In this document: positions 43,419 to 52,816 of the stretch, piece by piece
Numbering within the stretch: position 1 is the stretch's first letter
Layout of the letters: every line of letters begins with the position of its first letter
Origin: Sedimentitalea nanhaiensis DSM 24252
GTDB taxonomy: Bacteria > Pseudomonadota > Alphaproteobacteria > Rhodobacterales > Rhodobacteraceae
NCBI RefSeq assembly: GCF_000473225.1
Contig: NZ_KI421509.1
Span: 1,714,483-1,778,482 of the forward strand
Direction: 5' to 3'
DNA: 64,000 bases
Position numbers and translations under genes: made by a program
The notes under the pieces: model-generated
Databases searched by the model: none
Told to the model about the DNA's origin: nothing
The model's input: only the letters and a program-made list of their open reading frames with translations

Positions 43419-46400
43419 TCTGCTTCTCCCCGTCCTTGTCGAAAAACACCGGATCGACGATTTTTGCGCTATGGCTCTTGCCTTCGGTATCGGGAAACTC
43501 GAGCACCTCGCCCATGCGGTCCGGCCCGTCCAGCACCAGCCCCATGGCGATACCCTTGCCCAGCGTCGGCGAATGATAGGTCGAGGTCACGCGCCCCTGC
43601 GTGTTGCGCTGACCGTTGGCGTTGCGCCCCTCGGCCACCGCATAGGCCCCGTCGGGCAGAACCGAACCATCCTCGGTTTGAAGCCCCACCAGTTTCCAGC
43701 GGGTCGGGTCGGTCATGTGGCTGCGTGCTTGCGCACGCTTGCCAAGATAGTCGTCTTTCTTCTTGGAAATCGCCCAGTCCAGCCCCAGATCCTGCGGGAT
43801 CACCGTGCCATCGGTTTCATCTCCGATCATGATAAAGCCCTTTTCGGCGCGCAGGATGTGCAGACATTCGGTGCCATAGGGCATGACGCCAAACTCCTGT
43901 CCCGCCGCGTGCAGCGCTGTCCAGAAGGCCAGCCCCTGCGATGCCGGAACCGCGATTTCATAACTCAGCTCGCCCGAGAACGAGATCCGGTAGACCCGGC
44001 AGTCGAATCCGCCGATCTGCCCGTCGGCCCAGGCCATGAACGGCAGGGTGTCGCGGCTGATATCCATGCCGCCCAGCTTTTCCAGCACCTTGCGGGCGTT
44101 GGGGCCGACCACGGCGATCTGGGCGTATTGCTCGGTCGCGTTGGCGACATAGACCTGCCAGTCCCACCATTCGGTTTGCAGCCATTCCTCCATATGGGCG
44201 TGGATATGTTCGGCCCCGCCGGTGGTGGTGTGGCACAGGAACGTATCGTCATCGATGCGCGCCACCACGCCATCGTCGATCAGAAACCCGTTTTCGCTGC
44301 ACATCAGCCCGTATCGGCAACGGCCCGGTTTCAGCGTGCTCATCATGTTGGTGTAGAGCATGTCCAGGAACCGGCCCGCGTCCGGCCCCTTGACGATGAG
44401 CTTGCCCAGCGTCGAGGCATCCAGCAGCCCCAGGTTCTGCCGGGTGTTGGTGACTTCGCGCATCACCGCGTCATGCACGGTTTCGCCGCTTTGCACATAG
44501 GCATAGGGGCGGCGCCACTGGCCGACCGGTTCCCAATCGGCCCCATGGGCCGCGTGCCAGTCATACATCGGCGTGCGGCGGATCGGCTGGAACACGTCCC
44601 CACGCGCCTCGCCGCCAATCGCACCCATCGAGATCGGGGTGTAGGGAGGACGAAAAGTGGTGGTGCCGGTGGCCGGGATCGGTTGCCCCAGCGCATCGGA
44701 CAGGATCGCCAGCCCGTTGATGTTACTCAGCTTACCCTGATCGGTGGCCATGCCCAGTGTGGTGTAGCGCTTGGTATGCTCGACGCTTTCGAACCCTTCG
44801 CGCGCCGCCAGTTGCACGTCCGATACCTTGACGTCGTTCTGAAAATCCAGCCACGATTTGCTGCGCAGCCCCACATGGGCCTCCCGCGGCATCAGCCAGA
44901 CCGGTTCGAGGGCCGCTTCGGGCGTTGCGGTGGCATTGGGCGCTTTGCCGCGCCTGGGTTTGAACCCCGCCGCAACGGCAGCGGATTTGCCGGCCTCGGT
45001 GGCATCCTTCAGAGCCGCGTCCAGCGACAGTTCGCCATTTGCGGATCCGGCCACGGTCACAAACCCGGCCCCATCCGCGCCGGTGGGCGGGCGGTCGGGA
45101 TCGGGGCGGAAATGCGCCTGATCCGCGTCCCAGATCAGCTTGCCGCCACAATGGGACCACAGATGCACCACCGGCGACCAGCCACCCGACATGGCCACCG
45201 CATCACAGGCGATTTCCTCGAGCGCGCCACCGACGCCGTCCTGGGCACAGATCTGCACCTTTTTCACCCGCTTGCCACCGCCGACCTTGGCGATGGCGCG
45301 GCCACAGTCGATGCGGATGCCCAGCGCGCGCGCCCGGTTCATCAGAGTGCCGCCGCCGCTGTTGCGCGCATCCAGAATGCGCAGCACGTCCAGCCCCGCC
45401 TCTTTCAGACAGATCGCGGTGCGATAGGCATCGTCGTTGTTGGTGGCGATCACGATGCGCTGGCCCGGCGCGACGCCATAGTTCACCACGTAATCGCGCA
45501 TGGCTGCGGCCAGCATCACGCCAGGCACATCGTTGCCGGCAAAGGACAGCGGCCGTTCGATCGCCCCGGTGGCGGTGATCACCTGTTTGGCGCGCACCCG
45601 CCACAGGCGGTGGCGCGGCCCCTCGGCCATCGGCAGATGATCGGTCAGCCGCTCGTAGCCCAGCACATAGCCGTGGTCATAGACCCCTGCCCCCATGCAG
45701 CGGCTGCGCAGCGTGACGTTGTCCATCGCCTGCAACTCGGCCAGGGTCTGTTCAATGAACCGCTCGACCGGGGCACCGTCGACCGTGCCGCCATCCACCG
45801 GCGCGCGACCGCCCCAGTCGGCGGTCTGTTCCATCACCAGCACCCTGGCGCCGCTCTGGGCCGCGGTCCTGGCCGCCTGCAATCCGGCCACGCCGCCACC
45901 GATCACCAGCACTTCGGTGAAGGTGTTGAAATGCTCGTACGTATCGCCGTCGCGGTCCCTGGGGGCCTGGCCCAGACCGGCGGACTGGCGGATGAACGGT
46001 TCATAGACGTGCTTCCAGAAGGCGCGCGGATACATGAACATCTTGTAGTAGAACCCGGCGGGCAGAAACCGCGACAGGTGCTTGTTGATACCGCCGAGAT
46101 CGAATTCGAGCGAGGGCCAGTGGTTCTGGCTGCGCGACACCAGCCCGTCAAACAGCTCGGTGGTGGTGGCGCGCTGGTTCGGTTCGAACTGTGCACCCTG
46201 CCCCATGTTGACCAGGGCGTTGGGCTCTTCCGCGCCCGAAGCCACAACGCCGCGCGGGCGGTGATATTTGAACGAGCGGCCGACCATCATCTGATCGTTG
46301 GCCAGCAGGGCCGAGGCCAGCGTGTCGCCGGGATGGCCCGCCAGCGGCTTGCCGTTGAAGGTAAAGCCGATGCGCTTGCTGCGATCGATCAGCCGTCCGT

Positions 46401-46422
46401 GGGTGGGCAGACGTTTGCTCAT
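43411..46422 (-). CDS. soxA: Sarcosine oxidase alpha subunit
   Basis: This 1003-aa subunit has an N-terminal ferredoxin-like segment (FNGKPLAGHPGDTLASALL), an NAD-binding Rossmann domain (VIGGGVAGLQAARTAAQSGA, about 170-189) and a C-terminal GcvT-like tetrahydrofolate domain (from about 610). The enzyme oxidatively demethylates sarcosine to glycine and passes the one-carbon unit to THF. The length is normal. It supports growth on glycine betaine or choline breakdown products. Confidence 0.97.
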   Translation of the reverse strand: MSKRLPTHGRLIDRSKRIGFTFNGKPLAGHPGDTLASALLANDQMMVGRSFKYHRPRGVVASGAEEPNALVNMGQGAQFEPNQRATTTELFDGLVSRSQNHWPSLEFDLGGINKHLSRFLPAGFYYKMFMYPRAFWKHVYEPFIRQSAGLGQAPRDRDGDTYEHFNTFTEVLVIGGGVAGLQAARTAAQSGARVLVMEQTADWGGRAPVDGGTVDGAPVERFIEQTLAELQAMDNVTLRSRCMGAGVYDHGYVLGYERLTDHLPMAEGPRHRLWRVRAKQVITATGAIERPLSFAGNDVPGVMLAAAMRDYVVNYGVAPGQRIVIATNNDDAYRTAICLKEAGLDVLRILDARNSGGGTLMNRARALGIRIDCGRAIAKVGGGKRVKKVQICAQDGVGGALEEIACDAVAMSGGWSPVVHLWSHCGGKLIWDADQAHFRPDPDRPPTGADGAGFVTVAGSANGELSLDAALKDATEAGKSAAVAAGFKPRRGKAPNATATPEAALEPVWLMPREAHVGLRSKSWLDFQNDVKVSDVQLAAREGFESVEHTKRYTTLGMATDQGKLSNINGLAILSDALGQPIPATGTTTFRPPYTPISMGAIGGEARGDVFQPIRRTPMYDWHAAHGADWEPVGQWRRPYAYVQSGETVHDAVMREVTNTRQNLGLLDASTLGKLIVKGPDAGRFLDMLYTNMMSTLKPGRCRYGLMCSENGFLIDDGVVARIDDDTFLCHTTTGGAEHIHAHMEEWLQTEWWDWQVYVANATEQYAQIAVVGPNARKVLEKLGGMDISRDTLPFMAWADGQIGGFDCRVYRISFSGELSYEIAVPASQGLAFWTALHAAGQEFGVMPYGTECLHILRAEKGFIMIGDETDGTVIPQDLGLDWAISKKKDDYLGKRAQARSHMTDPTRWKLVGLQTEDGSVLPDGAYAVAEGRNANGQRNTQGRVTSTYHSPTLGKGIAMGLVLDGPDRMGEVLEFPDTEGKSHSAKIVDPVFFDKDGEKQNV

Positions 46423-46474
46423 GCGCGGACCTCATTTGGTAAAAGGGCGGAAAGGGCGGCGGAACGGGACGGGA

Positions 46475-46804
46475 TCACGCGACATCCCTCCAGGTCCAGC
46501 CGGGGCGCTTGGCGGTGATCGCGTCGCGGATGTCCTTGGGCGGCTCGGTGGTCTGGGCCTTGTAGGTGCCAAACACCTCGAGTGTCTGGGTGTCGCGCGC
46601 CGCATGGAACCACTTGCCGCAGCCATGGGAATGCCGCCAGCGCTCAAAATGCACCCCGCGCGGGTTCTCGCGGGTGAACAGATAGTCGTGAAATTCCTCT
46701 TCGGACGATCCGGGACCAAAACGTTTCAGATGCGCCTCGCCCCCGGCAGAGAGTTCGGTCTCATCGGCGGCGACGCCACAATAAGGGCATTGAAGTGTCA
46801 GCAT
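46475..46804 (-). CDS. soxD: Sarcosine oxidase delta subunit
   Basis: This 109-aa protein has a zinc site visible as CPYCG (Cys6, Cys9) and HSHGCGKWF (His and Cys), plus YLFTRENPRGVHFERW, the SoxD signature. It stabilises the alpha-beta complex. It starts 168 bp downstream of the small membrane gene, a wider gap than usual in sox operons, and ends 52 bp before soxA. Confidence 0.95.
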   Translation of the reverse strand: MLTLQCPYCGVAADETELSAGGEAHLKRFGPGSSEEEFHDYLFTRENPRGVHFERWRHSHGCGKWFHAARDTQTLEVFGTYKAQTTEPPKDIRDAITAKRPGWTWRDVA

Positions 46805-46972
46805 CTCTTATCCTTTCGCGGCAGGCTGGCCGCCTTGGCCAGCGAAATCTCGGTCAGTTTGCGGCGGGTCGCGGTTCGGCCTGCTCCGCGCGCCCGCAGA
46901 GGGGCGTGACAACGCGCAAAAAGACCGGCGCCGTTCCGGGCACCGGTCCAGGTAACAGAGGCAGGTTGTGCG

Positions 46973-47245
46973 TCAGTCCGCAGTGACGGCGTTTGCCGCG
47001 CCTTCGACGGCTGCTCCAGCGTCCTTGACGGCGTCAGCCGCGCCCTCGATCGTGAGGTTGATGTCGCCGCTGTCTTCGGTCCCCGTGGCCGACCCGAACA
47101 GAACCCAGGCCATGCCAGCGACGACCACGACAAGGATGCCGACGACAAAGGCCAGCCCCATAGAACCGCCGCTGGTGGATGTAGATGTGGTCGTGGTGTG
47201 AGTGTCATGCGGTGTGCGGGTGGTGCTGTGCGTGGTGTCCGGCAT
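46973..47245 (-). CDS. Small Thr-rich membrane protein between soxB and soxD
   Basis: This 90-aa protein has a Thr/Ser/His-rich N-terminus, one strong membrane helix (about 30-51) and an acidic, Ala-rich tail (TIEGAADAVKDAGAAVEGAA). ATG 47245 is preceded by an AGGAGT-like site. It is not part of known sarcosine oxidase operons and splits soxB from soxD. No family was recognised. Insertion of an unrelated stress or surface gene is plausible. Confidence 0.7.
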   Translation of the reverse strand: MPDTTHSTTRTPHDTHTTTTSTSTSGGSMGLAFVVGILVVVVAGMAWVLFGSATGTEDSGDINLTIEGAADAVKDAGAAVEGAANAVTAD

Positions 47246-47395
47246 TTTGTTACTCCTCGTTTCACGTTTCCGTGCTGTGACGTAGAAGAAACAAATGCCT
47301 CACCCAACGGGTTCCGAAATTTTTTTTCGCGACGCCGGAAACTACCATTCCAGATCACGTCTTTATGATTTGAAAACATACAATTACGCGCCAAT

Positions 47396-47420
47396 ATCCG
47401 GATTGAAAAAAAATCCGGAT
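47396..47420 (-). other. Hairpin-forming repeat downstream of soxB
   Basis: ATCCGGAT occurs twice (47396-47403 and 47413-47420), separated by TGAAAAAAA. The unit is self-complementary, so the two can pair as an 8-bp stem with a 9-nt loop. It lies 40 bp after the soxB stop. It could stabilise the soxB 3' end or attenuate transcription; there is no T tract after the stem, so it is not a classic terminator. Confidence 0.4.
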
Positions 47421-47459
47421 CCGCGGTATCTTGCTCGGTAATCGCTTTGGCGGCGGCCA

Positions 47460-48704
47460 TCAGTGCGCCACCCCGGCGGCGACGCTTTCGTCGATGAACC
47501 GCCCCTCGCGGAACCGCTCCAGACCAAAGGCCTGCGTCAGCGGCGAGTGGCCCTTGGCCATCAGTTCGGCCATGCCCCAGCCGGAACCGGGGATCGCCTT
47601 GAACCCGCCGGTGCCCCAGCCGCAGTTGATGAACATGCCCTCGACCGGGGTTTTGGACAGGATCGGCGAGCGGTCGCCGGTGATATCGACGATGCCACCC
47701 CATTGCCGCAGCATCTTGAGGCGGGACACCATCGGAAAGGTCTCGATCAGCGCGCGCACGGTTTCCTCGATGTGGTGAAAGCTGCCGCGCTGGGTATAGT
47801 TGTTGGACCCGTCGGTGCCGCCGCCGATCACCATCTCGCCCTTGTCGGACTGGCTCATGTAGCCATGCACCGTGTTGGCCATCACCACCACATCCATGCA
47901 GGGTTTGATCGGCTCGGATACCAGCGCCTGCAGGGCGACGGATTCGATCGGCAGACGGAAGCCCGCCATATCGGCCAGCACGCCCGAATGCCCGGCCACC
48001 ACGACGCCGAGTTTCTGACAGTCGATCGGCCCCTTGCCGGTCTCGACCCCGGTGATCTTGCCGCCCTCGGTGCGCACACCGGTGACTTCGCATTTCTGGA
48101 TGATGTCCATGCCCATGTCCGAACAGGCCCGCGCATAGCCCCAGGCCACCGCGTCATGGCGTGCGGTGCCGCCACGTTCCTGCCACAGCCCGCCCAGCAC
48201 CGGATAGCGCGGCCCCGACAGGTTGATGATCGGCACCAGTTCCTTGACCCGCCTCGGGGTGATGAACTCGGTCGCAACCCCTTGCAGCGCGTTGGCGTGC
48301 GCGGTGCGCTGATAGCCGCGCACCTCGTGCTGGGTCTGGGCCAGCATGATCACCCCGCGCGGGCTGAACATGAGGTTATAGTTCAGATCCTGGCTGAGGG
48401 TTTCATACAGGCTGCGGGCCTTTTCATAGATCGCCGCCGAGGGATCCTGGAGATAGTTGGAGCGGATGATGGTGGTATTGCGCCCGGTGTTGCCACCGCC
48501 CAGCCAGCCCTTTTCCAGAATCGCGACGTTGGTGATGCCGAAATTCTTGCCCAGGTAATAGGCCGTCGCCAACCCATGCCCGCCGGCCCCGACGATGATC
48601 ACGTCATAGTGACGCTTGGGCGCGGGCGAGCGCCAGGCCCGTTCCCAACCGGTGTGGTTGCGCAGGGCTTCGCGGGCGATGGCAAAGGCGGAATAGCGTT
48701 TCAT
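47460..48704 (-). CDS. soxB: Sarcosine oxidase beta subunit
   Basis: This 414-aa flavoprotein has the FAD-binding motif YDVIIVGAGGHGLATAYYLG (about 34-53) and GWLGGGNTGRNTTIIRSNY, the SoxB active-site region. It catalyses oxidation of sarcosine at the bound flavin. ATG 48704 (MKRYSAF) is used rather than a TTG one codon earlier. It is separated from soxD by 650 bp and a small membrane gene. Confidence 0.96.
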   Translation of the reverse strand: MKRYSAFAIAREALRNHTGWERAWRSPAPKRHYDVIIVGAGGHGLATAYYLGKNFGITNVAILEKGWLGGGNTGRNTTIIRSNYLQDPSAAIYEKARSLYETLSQDLNYNLMFSPRGVIMLAQTQHEVRGYQRTAHANALQGVATEFITPRRVKELVPIINLSGPRYPVLGGLWQERGGTARHDAVAWGYARACSDMGMDIIQKCEVTGVRTEGGKITGVETGKGPIDCQKLGVVVAGHSGVLADMAGFRLPIESVALQALVSEPIKPCMDVVVMANTVHGYMSQSDKGEMVIGGGTDGSNNYTQRGSFHHIEETVRALIETFPMVSRLKMLRQWGGIVDITGDRSPILSKTPVEGMFINCGWGTGGFKAIPGSGWGMAELMAKGHSPLTQAFGLERFREGRFIDESVAAGVAH

Positions 48705-48925
48705 CAAGGGCTCCCGGGTCTGGTGCGCAAATGGATTCGGACAGCATCAGCTTACCCAATGCTTCTGCGCAGCGCCGCCCCAAAAAAGGATACTCTGCGC
48801 GGCATTTCCTACACAATTTGCGACAAGGGGGCGCATTTGCCGCGCGGCTGGGGTCGGTTGCGCCGCTTTGACCCTTTTTTCCGCACCGCCGGAGGGCTAC
48901 ATGAGGGCCAAAGGCAGGAGGCTGC

Positions 48926-50152
48926 ATGATATTCTGGATAATCACATCGGCATTGGGTTTTGTGATCGCGTTAACGCTGGGGCTGGTGCTGTTGCGCAGC
49001 CGTCCGCAGGCCGAGCCGGCAGCGGCCTATGACCTGCGTGTCTATCGCGATCAGCTGAAAGACGTGGACCGCGATCTGGAGCGTGGGGTGATCGGCGAGG
49101 CCGATGCCACCCGCATCCGGACCGAGGTATCGCGCCGGATCCTGACGGCGGATTCACAGCTGCAGGCGGGGCGGGCGCGGTCCGGTCAATCGCACCGCAT
49201 AACGGTGGTAATGGCGATTCTGATCGGTGCGATCACGGTGGGCGGCAGCCTGTGGCTGTACCGCACGCTGGGGGCGCCGGGCTATGGCGATCTGGGGCTG
49301 AGCCAGCGGATCGAGATCGCGACCGAGCTGCGCGCCAACCGTCCCGATCAGGCCGTGGCCGAGGCCAACCTGCCCCCCGCCAAGCCGCCCGCCGAACTGG
49401 GTGCCGAGTATCTGACCCTGCTGGAGCGGCTGCGCGAAACCGTGGCCACGCGTCCGGACGATGCCCAGGGTCAGGCGCTGCTGGCCCGGCACGAGGCCGC
49501 GACCGGCAATTTTGCCGCCGCCCATGCCGCCCAGGCCCAGGTGCTGCGGCTCAGGGGCGATGCGGCCACCGCTGAGGATTACGGCAACTATGTCGACATG
49601 CTGGTCCTGGCGGCAGGAGGCTATGTCTCGCCCACAGCCGAGGCCGCGCTGCGCGAGGTATTGGCCCGCGATCCCGAAAACGGCCCCGGGCGCTACTATT
49701 GGGGGCTGATGATGGGCCAGACCGGGCGGCCGGACCTGGCGTTCCGGATCTGGAACAGCCTGTTGCGCGACAGCCCCGCCGACGCGCCCTGGACCCCGCC
49801 CCTGAGGGCGCAGATCGTGGAAATGGCGATGCGGGCGGGGGTGGATTTCGAATTGCCGGCGGCTCAAACCGCCCCCGGCCCATCCGCCGCGGATGTGGCC
49901 GCCGCAGGCGAAATGGACGAGGCCGACCGCACCCAGATGATCCGGGGCATGGTGCAGGGCCTGTCGGACCGGCTGGCGACCGAAGGCGGCGCGCCGCCGG
50001 AATGGGCACGGCTGATCAATGCCCTGGGCGTTCTGGGTGACACCGATCGGGCGCGCGCGATCCACCGGAATGCGCAACAGGTGTTTGCCGGGAATGACGC
50101 CGCCCTGGGCGTGATCGATGCCGCCGCCCGGCAGGCCGGTGTGCTGCAGTGA
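48926..50152 (+). CDS. ccmI: Cytochrome c biogenesis protein CcmI
   Basis: This 408-aa protein has two N-terminal membrane helices (about 3-22 and 93-112) flanking a leucine-zipper-like cytoplasmic loop (YRDQLKDVDRDLERG). A periplasmic TPR domain (about 150-400) follows and should bind apocytochrome c. It completes the Ccm set, located far from ccmABCDG as in other Rhodobacteraceae. Its stop overlaps the ruvX start by 4 nt. Confidence 0.93.
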   Translation: MIFWIITSALGFVIALTLGLVLLRSRPQAEPAAAYDLRVYRDQLKDVDRDLERGVIGEADATRIRTEVSRRILTADSQLQAGRARSGQSHRITVVMAILIGAITVGGSLWLYRTLGAPGYGDLGLSQRIEIATELRANRPDQAVAEANLPPAKPPAELGAEYLTLLERLRETVATRPDDAQGQALLARHEAATGNFAAAHAAQAQVLRLRGDAATAEDYGNYVDMLVLAAGGYVSPTAEAALREVLARDPENGPGRYYWGLMMGQTGRPDLAFRIWNSLLRDSPADAPWTPPLRAQIVEMAMRAGVDFELPAAQTAPGPSAADVAAAGEMDEADRTQMIRGMVQGLSDRLATEGGAPPEWARLINALGVLGDTDRARAIHRNAQQVFAGNDAALGVIDAAARQAGVLQ

Positions 50153-50631
50153 TCTGTGATGTGTTCGAGGATTTCGCCGCCGCCTGCCCGCCGATGCGCG
50201 CCCTGATCGGGCTGGACCTTGGCGAGAAAACCATTGGCGTGGCGGTGTCCGACCGGTTGGGCGCATCGGCGACCCCGGTTGAAACCATCCGGCGGCGCAA
50301 ATTCACCCTGGACGCCGAGCGGCTGTTGCATCTGGTCGCGGATCGGGAGGCGGGCGGCATCCTGCTGGGTCTGCCGCGCAACATGGATGGCAGCGAAGGC
50401 CCCCGCTGCCAATCGACCCGCGCCTTTGCCCGCAACCTGAACCGCCTGAGCGACCTGCCCATCGGGTTCTGGGACGAACGCCTGTCCACCGTCGCCGCCG
50501 AAAAGGCGCTGCTCGAGGCGGATACGACCCGAAAACGTCGCGCCGAGGTGATTGATCACGTGGCCGCCAGCTATATCCTGCAGGGGGCGCTGGACCGGAT
50601 GCGCCACATCAGGGACGGGGCCGCGCGATGA
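50149..50631 (+). CDS. ruvX: RuvX/YqgF pre-16S rRNA nuclease
   Basis: This 160-aa RNase-H-fold protein has GLDLGEKTIGVAVSD (catalytic Asp), GILLGLPRNMDGSEG and WDERLSTVAAE with a final acidic region (VIDHVAASYIL). It trims pre-16S rRNA and is also annotated as a putative Holliday junction resolvase. It overlaps ccmI and the DUF1289 gene by 4 nt each, forming a tight operon. Confidence 0.94.
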   Translation: MICDVFEDFAAACPPMRALIGLDLGEKTIGVAVSDRLGASATPVETIRRRKFTLDAERLLHLVADREAGGILLGLPRNMDGSEGPRCQSTRAFARNLNRLSDLPIGFWDERLSTVAAEKALLEADTTRKRRAEVIDHVAASYILQGALDRMRHIRDGAAR

Positions 50632-50858
50632 GTGACAAGGTGTGGAAACGCAACGAGATCGACTCGCCCTGCGTGAACATCTGCGTTGTGCATCCGGTAG
50701 AGCGGCTGTGCACCGGCTGCCTGCGCAGCATCGACGAGATCGCCCGCTGGTCGCGAATGACATCCGATGAGCGGGCTGCGGTCATGGCGGAATTGCCCGA
50801 TCGCGCGCCCCGTCTGGCGAAACGGCGCGGCGGGCGCGCCGCCCGGTTGAAACACTGA
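50628..50858 (+). CDS. DUF1289 domain small protein
   Basis: This 76-aa protein carries the four-Cys DUF1289 signature SPCVNICVVHPVERLCTGC followed by RSIDEIARWSRM. The Cys set probably binds a metal. The function is unknown. It is translationally coupled to ruvX by ATGA, and the basic C-terminus (KRRGGRAARLKH) suggests contact with nucleic acid. Confidence 0.92.
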   Translation: MSDKVWKRNEIDSPCVNICVVHPVERLCTGCLRSIDEIARWSRMTSDERAAVMAELPDRAPRLAKRRGGRAARLKH

Positions 50859-50865
50859 ATCCGCG

Positions 50866-51672
50866 TCAGCCGCCGGTCACCCAGGATTGCACGCCGCCGG
50901 ACAGTTGCGGGCGGAAATAGGCGATCATCCGTCCGTCCGGCCCCGCCGTGGCACCTGATGCCCAGGAGGCCACCCCGTGCAGCAGGTGCCGGTGCAACAG
51001 GATCGCCTGCCCCGGCCGGGCGGGCAGCGCAACACGCGGACAGGTTTCGAACACATGTCGCCGCGCGCCGGTATAGGCCTCGGTCACATCCACCTGTCCC
51101 CATATCGCCGGATCATGCGCCGCCATGGCGCGGGCAAACGCCGTGCGCATGACCGTATGGCTGCCCTCCCATACCACCAGCGGGGCGGCATCATCGCTGG
51201 CATCGTTCAGCGGCAGTCCAAGAACAAAAGCATGCGGTTCGATCACCCTGCGCCGCCGGTCTGCCCCGGTGGCCAGCACGCCGTCCACATGGGCCGCATC
51301 CCGGCGCAGACGATAACGGAACGCCGCGTCGCTTTCGCCCGAGCGAGGGCGCGGATAGCCCGGATACACGATCGAAACCTGCGCGCGGTGCAGGGGCGGC
51401 AAGGCCCCCATCCGGTCGATCAGGAAATCCACCGCCACCCCGCTCAACGGCCCCGAGCCATTGACCCGGCCAACGGAATCGTTGGCCAGCGCATCGACCC
51501 CGACGAACCATGTGCCTTCGCAGTGCATCCACTGCGCCAGATTCGGGTCCCGCACCGCCGCCTGTGCAGCGGGCAGCGCATGGCTGACCCAGTCCAGCAC
51601 CGCCGGATCAATGTCAAACACCGCCCATCCCCGGTCGGAAAACGCAGTGCCGGTGCTGGCTACGGTCGCCAT
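50866..51672 (-). CDS. PhyH-like 2-oxoglutarate/Fe(II) dioxygenase
   Basis: This 268-aa protein has the HxD metal motif HVDG (His and Asp near residues 128-130), a distal metal His in LLHRHLLHGVASW and a downstream Arg (RMIAYFRPQLSGG) suited to 2-oxoglutarate binding. The fold is phytanoyl-CoA-dioxygenase-like. The substrate is unknown. It converges on the DUF1289 gene with 7 bp between and starts 8 bp before the dusA stop on the same strand. Confidence 0.83.
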   Translation of the reverse strand: MATVASTGTAFSDRGWAVFDIDPAVLDWVSHALPAAQAAVRDPNLAQWMHCEGTWFVGVDALANDSVGRVNGSGPLSGVAVDFLIDRMGALPPLHRAQVSIVYPGYPRPRSGESDAAFRYRLRRDAAHVDGVLATGADRRRRVIEPHAFVLGLPLNDASDDAAPLVVWEGSHTVMRTAFARAMAAHDPAIWGQVDVTEAYTGARRHVFETCPRVALPARPGQAILLHRHLLHGVASWASGATAGPDGRMIAYFRPQLSGGVQSWVTGG

Positions 51673-51679
51673 AGCACGC

Positions 51680-52708
51680 TCAGCCCGCGCACGCTGCGGG
51701 CGCAGGCGGTGACGGGGACACCTGGGCCAACGCCGCCAGCACCAGATCGGGACCGGCTCCGGGCCGATGCGTCCCTTCGGACAGCATGCGCCGCCACGCC
51801 CGCGCCCCCGGACGCCCGGAAAACAGCCCCAACATATGGCGTGTGACCTGATGCAGCTTGCCCCCGTTCTGCAGATGCGCCGCGATATAGGGGATCATTT
51901 CGTGTACAATATCGGCCGCATCCCGCGCGGTGCCGGTGCCAAAGATCAGCGGATCGGCGGCGGCCAAGATCGCGGCGGGGTCGTGATAGGCAGCCCGCCC
52001 GATCATCACCCCGTCCAGCCCCGCATCCAGAAACCCCTGCGCCTGATCCAGCGAGGTAATGCCGCCGTTGACCGACAGATGCAGCTCTGGGAACTGCTGC
52101 TTCATCCGCAGTACCAGATCATAATCCAGTGGCGGAATATCCCGGTTTTCCTTGGGGCTGAGCCCCTGCAACCAGGCCTTGCGCGCATGGATCGTGAAGC
52201 GTCGGCACCCGGCCTGCGCGATCCGGTCCAGAAACGCGGGCAGCGTATCCTCGGCCTGCTGATCGTCGACCCCGATACGGCATTTGACCGTCACATCGAC
52301 ATCCACGGCATCGCGCATGGCGGCGACACAATCGGCCACCAGACCGGGCTGCAACATCAGCACCGCGCCAAAGGTGCCCGACTGCACCCGGTCGGACGGG
52401 CAGCCGACGTTCAGGTTGATCTCGTCATACCCCGCCCCGGCCCCCATCCGCGCCGCCTGCGCCAGTTCGGTAGGGTCGGATCCGCCCAATTGCAACGCCA
52501 CAGGATGCTCTTGTGGATTATACGCAAGCAAATGTACGGCCCCGCCCCGCACCAAAGCCGGCGCCGTTACCATCTCGGTATAAAGCAGAGCATGGCGGCT
52601 GAGCAGGCGGTGCAGATAACGGCAATGCCGGTCGGTCCAATCCATCATGGGTGCCACCGACAATCGCGACGCGTTGAGAACGTTATATTTTTTATCTTTA
52701 TCAGCCAC
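51680..52708 (-). CDS. dusA: tRNA-dihydrouridine synthase A
   Basis: This 342-aa flavoprotein has the start region RLSVAPMMDWTDRHCR, the catalytic LNVGCPSDRVQSGTFG (Cys) and FTIHARKAWLQGLSPKENR. It reduces uridines 20/20a in tRNA. The first 13 residues (MADKDKKYNVLNA) lie before the conserved start and come from the junction with the accessory region. The dusA 5' end is an established target of tyrosine-recombinase elements, consistent with the integrase next door. Confidence 0.96.
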   Translation of the reverse strand: MADKDKKYNVLNASRLSVAPMMDWTDRHCRYLHRLLSRHALLYTEMVTAPALVRGGAVHLLAYNPQEHPVALQLGGSDPTELAQAARMGAGAGYDEINLNVGCPSDRVQSGTFGAVLMLQPGLVADCVAAMRDAVDVDVTVKCRIGVDDQQAEDTLPAFLDRIAQAGCRRFTIHARKAWLQGLSPKENRDIPPLDYDLVLRMKQQFPELHLSVNGGITSLDQAQGFLDAGLDGVMIGRAAYHDPAAILAAADPLIFGTGTARDAADIVHEMIPYIAAHLQNGGKLHQVTRHMLGLFSGRPGARAWRRMLSEGTHRPGAGPDLVLAALAQVSPSPPAPAACAG

Positions 52709-52816
52709 TTATCGCCTACAGTACGGTCTTATTCTTGTCTAGTTTGTTGTAATTTTCGCCCATTTCCGTCATGGTTTTCAGAAAATGTTGTAACAGAAAC
52801 CTCATGTTGTAACGCC

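Noticed and set aside
43246-46518. Very long open frame (over 1000 codons) on the plus strand opposite soxA
   Set aside because: High-GC codon bias opens the opposite frame; soxA on the minus strand has clear family motifs along its length, and the antisense frame has none.
47396-47420. Classic rho-independent terminator after soxB
   Set aside because: The T run lies in the loop, not after the stem in the soxB direction.
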